Shown here piece after piece: positions 1-10,550 of a stretch of 64,000 bases of DNA. The notes beneath the pieces are model-generated. The model saw nothing but the letters and a program-made list of their open reading frames with translations. It was not told the origin of the DNA and searched no databases. Location of the stretch: assembly GCA_029448655.1 (NCBI GenBank), contig JACCLO010000012.1, forward strand, positions 1,550,001-1,614,000, written 5' to 3'. Positions within the stretch are counted from its first letter, which is position 1, and every line of letters starts with the position of its first letter. The position numbers were made by a program, and so were the translations under genes. The stretch comes from Wolfiporia cocos. Lineage: Eukaryota > Basidiomycota > Agaricomycetes > Polyporales > Phaeolaceae.

Positions 1-3000
1 CCGTATGCGGATGATTAACACACCGGCTGCGTCTTCCTGAGCTTCTGGGTTTTCATCTACCGGTTTCCAGGTCTCGGTGCCGGGAATGCGACCCTAATAG
101 ACCATGTCAGCCCGATAATTGAATGGACCGTAACCACGCACCAGTATGGTCATCCGTGTCTTGGATGACCGATGAACGACCAACAGCAACGAGATCACCA
201 AGCTAACAAGGATTCCAATCTCCAAGTCCCAGAAGATGGTCAACACAAATGTTAGTGCCATCAAGAACAGGTCGACCCAGCTGCGCAGCCTGTAGCACAG
301 TCAGACAGTTCGCAGCTCTATTTCGACTGACAACTATGCTGCGCTCACTTCCAGTAAAACTTCACATCATGGGGGATCTCTGCTAGCAGAGAGAACACAA
401 CTAGACAGATGCTGTAGTCAGGTAACCATTCAGATCAGCCGATCTGTGGTTTACTTCAATCAAAGATGACACGATACTCACACCGACGCCAATACTCCTT
501 TTGGCAGATAGTACAACCAGGGCAAGATATAGAACACCGCCAACAGAACCGCAGTTGAACATATTAGGGACGCCATCTGCGTTCGTGCGCCGACCTCTCC
601 GTTAATCTTCGAACTGCACGATACGCCATGGTAATCAGTAATCAGATGATCAGAATTTTTCGATAAATGGAAGAATGTACTCACCGTGTGATGGATCCGA
701 ATGCTGGAAGTGTCCCAGGAACGAAGGAACCTGCAAAATTCCCTGCGCCTAGTGCGACAAGCTCGCGGTTCGGGCTGATGCTGTATCCGTAAATGCCCGC
801 ATTCTGCTTCGCTGAAACGATGCTATCGAGAAATCCGACAATCACGCATAGGCTGTGTGACGCAGCGAGTGTGAGCGCGTGCGATTCTGCAGAGTGAGCG
901 CATGCTCACATCGAGAGCGACGTGGTCTTCCTCAGGAACTTCAAGGTCATCTTGTGCAGCGGGAACCTCACGAGCGACGAGCCCGTATTGATTGGCACAT
1001 CGCCCAGGATCTCCACCCCGCGTCCGTCCCAATCCATCTCGTCCGACAACACTAATCAACGCGCACACGTTAGTGTTTCGTTCAAATGACCCAGCGGCAA
1101 ATCCACGTACTCGTTGAGCAAATGACCACGATCAACACCTCCGGCAGACGGTATATCAGGGTATAACGCTTGAAGAGGCCCTTTATACTGCGGATGACAA
1201 GCAGCAGCAATAGTGCACCGAAGCTGATCGCCATCGTCAACAGATGCCCGTGTGCCCACACGTGGTTCACGATGAAGACCATCTTGTCGAGCGTCGAGTG
1301 CAGCTGGACCGTATTACGCAGTGCCGTAAGGCCGAACATCGGGATCAGTTGCTCACTGCGTAGTGTTAGGGTGGAAGGATCTTAAAATGAGAAGGATTGG
1401 CGTACATCAAAATTACAATCGCCATGGCGGAGACGAAGCCGCGCAGGAGCGCACGACTTAGCACGACGTCGATAAATCCGAGGCGGAAGAGGCCCAGTAA
1501 CAGGCTTATCACGCCCACCTAATTTTTGCGTACGCGTTCAACCTAAACGTGCATCTGCAGGCGCTGACATACGTACTTGAAACGTAACAATGGTAGAAAC
1601 CGCCACCCCTACCTTGTCTCGTCCAATTTGTGAAAAGTGGGGATCATGGAGGAGATCGTCAACTGCCTGGCCGATTAGCAGTGATAGCGATGCTTCAGGC
1701 GAGACATTCAGCTGCCTCGAGGTGCCAAAAAGCGCATATATGAGGCCAGGGACCGATGCAGAGAACTACATGAGTGGTCAATATCTCATAGATGTTCATT
1801 ACAACATTGCCTGACTTACAAGGCCAGTTATAGGACTAAGTCTCGCAAGAGACGTAGCATACGATATTGACTGGGGTATGAGTATGCATGCTACCGTAAG
1901 TCCTGCTAATACATCTCCTCCAAGTCTGTCGAAGGACCATGTCATGTTATCATTTCGCACATATACGTGAGAATAGAATAGCGCGAACGTACAAGGACCA
2001 CGAGTAGCCGGGTATCCAGGCGGTCGAAGGCACATAATAATTTACTTTCGCCCAGGTTGACGTTCGCCGACGCTCAGGCTTCTGCGGTACTGTGGCCAGA
2101 TCAGTCCTGAGATTTTGATAGTCATTACAATCGGGCGTGGCTCGCTGCAGTGCGCGACATCCTCCACAACAAACCGCATATAAAACGTCTATCGACCGCT
2201 CTGTGCCTTCAAGCGGCCATGAAACGGCAGATGATATGCGGTGTCTAGGTATTACCACCACCGATGCACAGACTGGCCAAGCCCACGGCCAACATCAAGC
2301 CACACTGATAGGGCGCGTATATTGGAACTGGTTCAGCCGCAGCACCGCACAATTTGCGCATACAGTGATACAGGAGGTGGCTACAATGCAACGCAGAGCG
2401 CGCCTTGAAGACCTTCCTGGCTTCTCCAATTGATGCTAGGATCTGTCCGATATTACGTACTGATCCATGCTCGAGCATAATCCCTGCAATAGGATATGGG
2501 TCTACAGTCTCTAAAACAATATCGGGAGTGCTGCAAGTGCCCTGTATGTGCGTGGAAAGGCAGCTTGTACGGCTGGGGACAACTGCAGAAGATGTGCAGA
2601 TGCGACTAGACGCAACACGACGATTCGGCGGTGCACCTCTATTACCGCGGGTTCCGCTCACTTATGCCCCGCAGTCACACGGTTTCGAGAGGGATATATG
2701 CGTGCACACGACCGGTCCAGTGCAACGACCACACAGTGAAAGTAGCACTCACCTCTCGCCTGCCTCGTTCCATAGTCCCTCTGACCTGGCTCAATGTCCA
2801 CGCCCAATAGACCCGCCTCCTCGCCGTGCGGCAGAGGTCCTGGTGTGAGCGGTGTCTTGATCCCGCTCGGAGTGCTCGCGCCCGAAATGACTGTGTTCAC
2901 GCTCGTGTTTGCGCCGAACATGGCTCGCAACGACGACGCAGCGGACGTGCGCAGGGAGGGGGTGCGATGATAAGGGGTGTGGTCTGCCGTGCCTCTGGGA

Positions 3001-3014
3001 GCATGGGTGGTCAT
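1..3014 (-). CDS. SulP-family sulfate permease (5' and central part; 3' end outside window)
   Basis: SLC26/SulP anion transporter, expected to move sulfate across a membrane. The reading frame is recovered by splicing many short introns. Recognisable blocks in order are YYVPSTAWIPGYSW and LIPQSISYATSLARLSPITG (about 2035-1800), FSASVPGLIYALFGTSRQLN with SPEASLSLLIGQAVDDLL (about 1790-1610), VGVISLLLGLFRLGFIDVVL (about 1520), IEQLIPMFGLTALRNTVQLH, a membrane block around 1150-1330, VIVGFLDSIVSAKQNAGIYG then SISPNRELVALGAGNFAGSF (about 830-700), INGEVGARTQMASL...LPWLYYLPKGVLAS (about 620-480), VFSLLAEIPHDVKFYWK and GRIPGTETWKPVDENPEAQE (about 93-30). One intron is 94..141 (GTGCGT...CTATTAG); ignoring it gives a false in-frame stop. 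The N-terminal exon is probably 2753..3014 (a Ser/Thr-rich tail ending at a GTGAGT donor), but its join to the first membrane exon across about 2240-2750 is unresolved. The STAS domain should lie left of the window. It looks intact. It is divergent from the protease at 4217. Confidence 0.82.
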
Positions 3015-4216
3015 GATTATGTAGGGCTCAGAATATTCGCTGCTTATCGGAATCGGAGGGCGGCACGGTCATCAACTCGGAGGTGACATGCGGATGGTCG
3101 CATTCAGCGCTGTGGATTGGCGCTTAGCGGCATGCTCACTGTCCTGCTCGTCAAACTGGGTGTGGCTTCAAACCCGCCTGCCTCGCGAGCTCCTGATGAC
3201 TTTTCCGCCGCGGGCAGCACCAAATCGGAACGGAATGAACACCGAGTTGCTTTGGCCAGGGCCCAGAAAAAAGCCGGCGATCATATCGACGCATCTGAAT
3301 CTGCCCGTTGCTCTCGAGCGGTCGCCGAGCCGTTGTCGAGGATCAACGAGCTGCTCGAGTCTTGCCTTTGCCAGCGACGAGCTGTAGCACGCGCTCAGAA
3401 AACCTTATATCTTGCGTGGCGCGGTCTCTATCAGGTCTAATTGCGAGTGATCAGATTCGCGCCTCTTGCGACCAAGGAAACGAATGTAGGAATCTGTCGT
3501 GCTCCTGCTGTCGTGCTTCTCGGGTCCTTTTGCGTAACTGGTGACTGCCAGGTGTCCCGTACCACGATTTTTTGTAACCATCAAATCCTTGGCTATTTGA
3601 CCTCGAGGAGCCTCGAGGTCAGATTCCGAGGGTTGTCTGTGCTCTGCGCCGCTGATGAGCGGAGCGCCGGTGCTCGATATGAGCTCTCAATCCCATTCGT
3701 CCAGCGGTGTGGCGTTGTCTTATCTAGGCTAGGACGAATCGAGCAGTTACACAAGCTGTATCAGTGCGGGATCCAACGACGGATTATCCGGATGTACTGG
3801 CAGCGCGCTGCAGGTCTGCAGTGTACACTGGTCCTCATTATTGTCTACAGCGACCATCGCGCGCGACCTGGTCGCTCATCAATCGCTGCAATGCGGGGAA
3901 GATGACGGGAGCAATTCGCTTCGGTTCGATGAGCGCCCAAGTTAATCCAGCTGAGAGCGACGCAAGATGGAGAAGCGTAGGCAGACAACGTGAACTTCGT
4001 CGTCTCTTCATTCGATTAATCCAGTAATCCTCGTCCGAGAATCCTTAGCTCGGGCAGAGCGCCTTGTGAGCCAGAGCCAGCCGCGAATGAACCGCTCGGC
4101 TGATGTGGGGTAACGCAGCCACACTATCAACATAGGCAAATATAGCGTTGCGTAACCATTATAAGCTGCGGACCAACTCCCGCTCCTTTCATTCCGTCCT
4201 TCGTCCGACGGGAGCC
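3015..4216. other. Intergenic region between divergent SulP and S8 protease genes
   Basis: About 1.2 kb of unique-looking sequence with no recognisable gene. Small open frames on the plus strand (for example around 3117-3440 and 3441-3905) overlap one another and show no domain, signal peptide or splice-supported extension. The stretch should contain the promoters of both flanking divergent genes; no clear TATA box was picked out. Confidence 0.5.
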
Positions 4217-5871
4217 ATGTTTGTCTTCAGCTCTCTTCTGGCAGTGTCGCTTGCCGCCGTGGGGTACGCTACCCCGCTCTCGACACACCCTCATGACATT
4301 CCCCGCGAGCGGTCGTCGCTGCCGTACGCGCCGCTTGTCGTCAACGAGCACCCGCATGGGACAGTGAACAACTCCTACATCGTCATGCTCAAGGATGGCG
4401 TTGCGCCCGAACTGCTCCAGAACCATGTCAACTTCGTGCAGAACGTTCACGCGGAGCTCCCGCTCATGGACGACTTCGAGAGCGGGCTCCGTCACGTTTA
4501 CGACGGGCATGTTAAGGGGTATGCTGGCAAGTTCAGCGAGGGTACCGTCGAGCGCATCCGGCAGATGCCCGAGGTAGACTACGTCGAACTCGACCAGATC
4601 GTCCGAACACTGGAGATCGATGTCGAGGGCGAGGGCACCCTGGGAGTGCAGAAGAACGCCCCATGGGTGAGCGCTTGCGTACTCGTCATCACTCATCCCC
4701 TCGCTGACGCCATTGACACAGGGTCTTGCGCGGATAAGCCACCGCCCACGACTCACCTTCGGCACGTTCAGGAAGTATGAGTACGACGTACACGGCGGTG
4801 AGGGTGTTGACGTCTACGTCATCGACACCGGTGTCAACGTCAAGCACAATGAGTTCGAGGGCCGTGCCACCTGGGGCAAGACAGTCCCACAGGGCGATGT
4901 CGACGAGGACGCCAACGGTCATGGCACGCACTGCGCAGGCACCATCGCGTCGCGCAAGTACGGTGTTGCCAAGGCTGCTAACGTCATCGCGGTCAAGGTG
5001 CTCGGCAGCAACGGCAGTGGCACGATGAGCGACGTCGTTGCTGGGGTCGTCTGGGCTGCCGAGTCTGCCGCGAAGAAGGCGAAGGCTGCGCTCAAGGAGT
5101 TCGCTGAGACCGGCAAGACGAAGCACAAGGGCTCTGTTGCCAACATGTCCCTTGGTGGAGGCAAGTCGCAAGCGCTCGACAGCACGGTCAACCGGGCTGT
5201 CGACGCTGGTGTTCACTTCGCCGTTGCAGCTGGTAAGTCGTACTGCAGTCGTTCAAGGTATCATACCGACCGCAGCGGACAGGTAACGACAACAAGGATG
5301 CTTGCAACAACTCCCCTGCTGCTGCGGAGAAGGCCATCACCGTCGGCGCCTCTACTCTCGGTGACGAGCGCGCTTACTTCTCCAACTACGGCCCTTGCGT
5401 CGACGTCTTTGCGCCTGGTGCGTTAGCTCTACATGTCTACGGATCGACCGAGTCTAACGTATTGTCTCAGGTCTGAACATCATCTCCACGTACATTGGTC
5501 ACGAGGACGCGAGCGCATCCCTCTCGGGCACCTCGATGGCCTCGCCGCACACCGCGGGTATACTCGCGTACCTCCTCTCGCTCTACCCCTCTGCGACGTT
5601 CGACCCGCACGTCGCGCCCTCGTTCGCACCTGCGCCACTGCAGGCGCAGCCGCTCGCGCAGGCGTACGCGCTCGCGCACTCGGTGCTCCCAAGCTGGGTC
5701 GCGACGTTCCTCCCGCCGCCGCAGCTCGTCGCTCCCGTGCCCACGCCCGCGCCGACGCTCACGCCCAAGCAGCTCAAGCTTGCGCTGCTTGCCCTCGCGA
5801 CGGAGGGCGCGCTCACGACCGTGCCCAAGGACACGCCGAACCTGCTGATCTTCAACAACGCCACCGCGTGA
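4217..5871 (+). CDS. Secreted subtilisin-like serine protease (S8A, proteinase K type) with I9 propeptide
   Basis: Four exons, 4217..4666, 4722..5232, 5283..5417 and 5471..5871, with GT-AG introns of 50-55 nt, give 498 residues. The start at 4217 gives a clean signal peptide ([18 protein letters not shown]); an in-frame ATG at 4148 would add 23 polar residues and is less likely. A propeptide with the inhibitor I9 pattern follows ([12 protein letters not shown]...[20 protein letters not shown]). The catalytic triad is visible: Asp in VYVIDTGVN, His in [13 protein letters not shown], Ser in [14 protein letters not shown], with the oxyanion Asn in [12 protein letters not shown], which is formed across intron 2. 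Length and order fit secreted fungal proteinase K-like enzymes that cleave proteins outside the cell. The C-terminal 100 residues carry an unusually Pro/Ala-rich stretch before the end. No defect is seen. Confidence 0.93.
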
Positions 5872-6410
5872 GCGGTCGGTTGTCGGCGGGCTGTACTATC
5901 TACATCGGCTTTCACGACATGCCATGTTATCTGGTCTTCGTTAGAGACATGCACTGTATTTCTGTAATATCATTGTGTCTCGCATCTGGAACAATATACG
6001 CATTTTTATTGGAGCTTTGGGTGATCACTGCGTGAATTGCTAGATTATTTGAGTATGTCATGCGTACTTTAACTTCGTGTTCCTTTCAACAAACTCTTCA
6101 TCCTCTCCTGTCCTGATAATAGTAGTAGTACAACTCGATCAAATTGCTGGTCTTACACTGCATTGTTGTGCGCTGCAATACGATGAACTGCAGCATACTG
6201 CAGATGTTCATGAGTTCCACATCCTGGTCCTGGTTGACTTCAACACCGATCTTCCGGCGATCGGCGCGTCTGATGAGCGCCTCTACGGTGATGCTCATAC
6301 AATTCATACATTCTCTCCACGAAAAAAATCGCAGAAAAACGAGAAAAAAATCCCGATGACTCAGAACATTGAGCTAAGCATGTTGAACATAATATAAAAA
6401 ATGAAAAAGA
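5872..6410. other. 3' flank of protease gene; no gene seen
   Basis: The protease 3' untranslated region and spacer, becoming AT-rich towards the tRNA gene. It holds only short open frames with no recognisable product. An A-rich patch (6320-6410) lies just downstream of the 3' end of the minus-strand tRNA, so it could act as the T-run terminator in the tRNA sense. Confidence 0.4.
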
Positions 6411-6524
6411 TGATGAGAGTGGGATTCGAACCCACGCCCTTAATCGGACCAGATAGCCAGGACATGGGTTCGAATCCCACCTCCCTCCTTAGTCTGGCGC
6501 CTTAGACCGCTCGGCCATCTCACC
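6411..6524 (-). tRNA. trnL-AAG: tRNA-Leu(AAG) with a 32-nt intron
   Basis: On the minus strand the acceptor arms GGTGAGA (6524-6518) and TCTCATC (6418-6412) pair, with discriminator A at 6411. A D arm (GCC...GGC), an anticodon stem CCAGA/TCTGG with loop C-T-A-A-G-G/A (anticodon AAG), a long class II variable arm typical of leucine tRNA, and a perfect T arm GTGGG-TTCGAAT-CCCAC follow. Removing 6455..6486, between positions 37 and 38 (the canonical eukaryotic intron site), leaves 82 nt. The intron contains a near-perfect reverse complement of the T arm (see findings). The gene marks the left border of the repeat island. Confidence 0.88.
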
Positions 6525-7002
6525 ATGCAGAATGTGCGCAGTCAAATATATCTCAGTAGCAAAATAGCAAGCACTCTGGAATCTACAACCAGCAAATGGG
6601 GCCTGCATGATACTTACATAACTTTCCCACCCACCAAATGAGCTTTCTCTAGTGACACACTGGCTGCAGACTGGTTAAATCCATGTATACTCATTATAAC
6701 ATATTATGTAGTAACTACAAGCCTTCCAAAAATACTACTCATAATATATATAGTGTTAAATCATCTGATATGAGCCCAATTTCAGTATGCTTCATTGGTA
6801 TCTAAGTCACTAGTCTTTGTGGCTGTGGTTAGATGCTCTTGTTTTTCTAACAAAGATACATTTGTATACTGCAGCAGCAGGCCGAGTACAGAGACAGCTG
6901 TCAGAATGTTGCCTAGATGGGATCTTTAGAGAGTAGTAGAATTGATTATTTCCAGACTGAAGATACATGTATTGATGTTCTGGTATATATACTGTGGTGT
7001 CA
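6525..7002. other. AT-rich, CpG-poor spacer at island edge
   Basis: No gene is recognised. The first 70 bases next to the tRNA (through GCAAGCACTCTGGAATCTA at about 6569-6587) recur in altered form at 42600-42661. The rest is CpG-poor sequence that looks like decayed repeat. Confidence 0.4.
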
Positions 7003-7200
7003 AAATTTATGGGTGGGTGTCCGCTTGTGAGGCTACATGCTCCCTTTGGACTCCAGGGACTTTGTCTGGATAGGTTACAAATGCACAGCATAGGTACATA
7101 CAATCCATCCCCATTTCTGCCTTGGTGTGCTATTGACTCCAATTAATGCATGACTCTAATTGCACCATTGCACACTGGGTGCTTCAACTTCCAACATGTG
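7003..7200 (+). repeat. CpG-decayed copy of a dispersed repeat (partner at 20385-20662)
   Basis: Aligns by eye with 20385-20662 over about 180 bases. Differences in the best-aligned core are almost all CG in the 20.4 kb copy versus TG or CA here: CGCTCGTGAGGCTACGCGC becomes TGCTTGTGAGGCTACATGC, and CGTAGGTACGTACAATCCG becomes CATAGGTACATACAATCCA. The parent element type is not known. Confidence 0.7.
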
Positions 7201-7559
7201 GATATGTGATTATCTGAGTAGTGTGAAAGTAGGTCTTAGGGTATCTGTTGTATTTGTGGGTTGAGGGTTTGATACATATTAGTAATGAAATGTATAGTAG
7301 GTCATTGGGTTATGATCACAGTTTAAGGGATTGATATTCCGATATACATGAGGTTACCTGGTGGTCTTCTTGATTGGTCATCCACATTAAATGTTGTTGC
7401 AGGGCTTGGGCCTAGGGTATAAGTGATCTAGCTTCACAATTGAAACAGGGGTTTTTCCTGACAGCAGCTGTGCAAGGTATGGTGAGATCATATGTTAAAT
7501 GCAAGGACAACATGATGTGTCATCTCCAAGACAAGGAATGGATGATGGAAAAGGTGTTT

Positions 7560-9200
7560 AGTACAAAGAAATCAGACAAGGATAAGAAGAAGAAATGAGG
7601 GCCTGTCAGCCCAGAGGAAGCTGCACACTTTGCTATGCACACTTGTCATGACTGTGGTAAAACACAGGCAGAAATACCAGATGGCAAGAAGTGTAAGTAC
7701 CTGGCCTGGCACAACCTGTACTGTGCAGCACACCCAGAACTTGCCCACGGCCATACTGGCACCACCGCCACCAAGACTGGAGCCAGCAGTCAACAATGAC
7801 AAACCCATGCCCTCACTGATGGCAAGGAAACCACAGTCTTTAGCAATATCCCCCAGGAGGACTTTGCCCAAATGGTTGCTGCTTGGGCCAAGGCAAACCC
7901 CAAAAGTGTGAAGCAGGTCAGGTTCAACCCCACTCAGGTATGTCCATCCTCTCCCTCTAACAAGTTTGTGGTTCTTGAAGTTGAAGCGGTAAATATTTCT
8001 GCCATGAATGATGATGTGTTGGGTGATGGACTATATGGGCTAAACACTGGGGCCCCAAATATTTCTCCTTCTGTATATGATGAGGACATAGATAGTGACA
8101 ATGGATCCTCAACATGCTCTGATGATTCATTTGTAACATGCTTGGAGGGGCCTCCTATTGGAGCTTGGTGGAAGGCAAATTGTTACGGTTATTTCGATTT
8201 TTCGGACGCTGGCAGAACTCACCATTGGGCGAATATGATACAGGGACTTGTTGCACAACCAACCCCCTGGCTATCGTGACTCTCCCGGGCACATCTCCGG
8301 TTGTACTAGTATATAGGGCGCATTTCACCTTTGGCAGATCCAACTCTGCCCTCATTTCACGTTAATCATTAACTAGCTGATAGATGGCATTCAACCGCCA
8401 TCTTCATTTCTATCTATTGTTTCGGATGTATCACTATATACCTATCAAACGTTTGGTACTATAGCGTAGATAGTATCGGTGACATCAGGAACGGACTTGA
8501 CCCCTGAAACTCAATGTAGTATATAAACTCCTGTATTTACTATCGAGGCTCTTCAGCTCAACCTTGTTGTACAAACAAGAAGTCTTATACTCGTTCTCAA
8601 ACGTAGGCAACTACGCTCAGTATTTCTCCCAAGCAACCTGAATGACTAAGTCTTCGAAGTGCACACTGACTTCTTGGACTTAGGCAAGTCTTATATCTTA
8701 TTAGACTTGCAACCTGAACAGATTATATCCTCTAATGGGTATTGGATATTAAACGATCTCCTAGGAATTTCACCTAGGACTTGAAGGCATCTAATGAGTA
8801 TTTGCCTTGCATACGTCCTTCGGACTACGTGCAGAAGAACGATCTATATTCACGACTGGAATATACGAATGGGTATTTGACCTGTAACACAAATACTGTA
8901 CTTAATGTAACATATGTCCCAATTGAGATAGACCTGGTGGATTCAGACATGGAAATGACAGCCCCACCTGAATCCTCCACAAAGAAAAAAGTGGAAAGAC
9001 ATAAGAAGTGTAGACACATCAAGCATAGGACGGTCATGCTTGATATTTACCCAGACCACCCCCATGCAATACCTCCAGAAAGAAAATCTGAGGGTGTAGT
9101 GTGGTATGATCTATACTCTGCAGAAGGGGTACTAGTCCCTGCAGGAGTACATACAACCATATATACCAGCATCATGATCAGAATTGTTACAGATATTTAA
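7560..9200 (+). pseudogene. LTR-retrotransposon-like coding remnant split by a solo LTR; dUTPase-like motif near its end
   Basis: An open frame from about 7597 reads a Cys/His motif (HTCHDCGKTQ...GKKCKYLAWHNLYC), has a stop near 7797, and resumes from about 7818 to 8180 (MVAAWAKANPKSVKQVRFNP...GPPIGAWWKAN). A 709-bp solo LTR plus one 5-bp target copy then interrupts it. Directly after the LTR the same frame continues (TVLNVTYVPIEIDLV...), a basic Lys-rich patch follows, and the end reads WYDLYSAEGVLVPAG before a stop at 9198-9200. YDLYSAE-x-VxVPAG resembles motif I of trimeric dUTPases, which occur in some retroelement polyproteins. The sequence is CpG-poor. It is a remnant, with no intact reverse transcriptase or integrase nearby. 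Assignment to an LTR element rests on context and these motifs. Confidence 0.5.
8181..8889 (+). mobile_element. Solo LTR, family A (A1)
   Basis: Starts TGTTACGG and ends CCTGTAACA, 709 bp, flanked by a perfect 5-bp target duplication CAAAT (8176-8180 and 8890-8894). It contains the family A core (GTAGTATATAAAC TATA-like box, then AGCTCAACCTTGTTGTACAAACAAG). No internal region remains, so it is a recombined solo LTR. It sits inside an older coding remnant. Confidence 0.93.
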
Positions 9201-9211
9201 TTTCTTTAACA

Positions 9212-9270
9212 CATGCAGAACTCACCATTGGGCAAGTACAATACAGGGACTTGTTGCACAACCAACCTGA
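9212..9270 (+). repeat. Family A LTR fragment
   Basis: GCAGAACTCACCATTGGGCAAGTACAATACAGGGACTTG-type sequence matches the 5' part of the family A LTR (compare 8212-8256). It is truncated on both sides. Confidence 0.75.
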
Positions 9271-9774
9271 GACAGATTTAGGTACATCACTAAAAACTTA
9301 GGATCCACAGGAAATATGGCCTTTGGGATTCGAACCAGCAATGTTTCCACCCCTTTAGTGCCTCCCTTGTACATGACCTGTAGTTATAGATCTGATGTGT
9401 GTTCCTTTATATACAGATAAGATAATCCATTAGTAACATGACGTATCATGTGAACATCCATGTGATTACCTTAAGGCTGTGCTTGGGCCAGTTTAGGGTA
9501 GACATATGGGTAGTAGTTACAGCGCTTGTATGTATGTATATATAAGCTAGAACACTCTGAGGCGTACTCCTCAGAGTTCCCAATGTTCATCTATGGGGCA
9601 TTTCCCATCTTTACTTGCTTATCACCTTGCTGTGCATGAACGCCACTAGTCTGCTGCTTCCATAGCTCAACCTCTACACTTGAAGCCAGCACTGCAGGTC
9701 CTTGTCACCATATTGCATTGGGACGTAGGGACTTGGATGATGGTTGTTGGTGGTTAGCAGTAGTGTTAGTGTCA
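9271..9774 (+). mobile_element. LTR-like copy, superfamily B, boundaries uncertain
   Basis: Carries the superfamily B core: TTTAGGGTAGACA, TATATATAA at about 9537-9545, and a perfect 9-bp hairpin ACTCTGAGG/CCTCAGAGT (9554-9562, 9569-9577) with loop CGTACT, then CTATGGGGCATTTCCC. The right end TAGTGTCA (9774) fits. The left end is a guess and no target duplication was found. Confidence 0.5.
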
Positions 9775-9891
9775 TGGTCTGCCTCCCAGGCACACCTATA
9801 TGCCCATATGCAGGCCCTATACGAGTAGGGCAGGCTCCCAGACGAGGTTGCTATGCAGCAGAGGCACTCAAAGGGATAAGCACACAAGAGA

Positions 9892-10550
9892 GTTGACACA
9901 GACCAGGCTGTGGGACTCACCACCTATCCTATGTGGGGAGGGAGGCAAGAGACCAGTCAAGCGCAGAGGAGGTGAGAATACTTCTATGGCTCAAGCCGAG
10001 AAGAATAGAACTAAAGTATAGAGCATCTAGCTCCTACTTAAATACATGCAGGAAAAGGGTCATGTGCTACTGTATAGTACATACCCTTAAATGAATGTGT
10101 GGCTTGGTTGCCCTAACGGTGACCAAGGTACATAGCTACTCTACAAAGGCCGTGGTCCGCCGGTAATGGCTGGACCAATCATAAAAGAGAGTGAGCGTGG
10201 TTTCACCATGAGGCAGACATGTGAATGCAGGCACAGCCCGGGTATTCATGAAGGCCGGAAGACCGGACCTTGAGGTTGATCCACCATTGGGCAGGATCCA
10301 TGGGATGACTCAGTGTAGTGCCGAGACCTCTATGCTATTGGACGGACCTAGTGTTGTTACTAAGGTGCGTTGTCATAGACATGTGTTATCGACCGGACTG
10401 TATGGTTACTGGTGACAATGAGGGGGCCAGAAGGCCGGGGTTTGGACTTCACTGTGAGGCTAGAAGCCCAGGACTCTGCAAGTGCCGGAGTCTGGTAGGA
10501 AGTCCGCATGTGCTGGACCAATAGCAGTAATAGCGCGAGGCTATTATTAT
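9892..10550 (-). repeat. Inverted superfamily B-like LTR fragment and unidentified repeat
   Basis: Begins TGACACAGACCAGGCTGTGGGACTC, matching the inverted 3' end of B LTRs at 13592. An inverted TATA-like AAATACATG box lies near 10040. The remaining 500 bases to 10550 have moderate CpG and no recognisable coding content. Confidence 0.45.

Noticed and set aside
1..141. Apparent in-frame stop in SulP (MVY-stop-GRIPGTETW), suggesting a pseudogene
   Set aside because: A normal 48-nt intron (94..141, GTGCGT...CTATTAG with a GCTGAC branch site) removes it and restores MTIL-GRIPGTETWK.
2245..2848. Frames of 138 (minus) and 147 (plus) residues upstream of the first SulP membrane exon
   Set aside because: Initially considered as a separate gene (GLMLAVGLASLCIGGG briefly recalls APC1). 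The match is too short, and the region more likely contains SulP introns or N-terminal exons.
10221..10524. Open frames of 64-68 residues in the inverted B-like segment
   Set aside because: Short, overlapping, no domain, inside repeat sequence.
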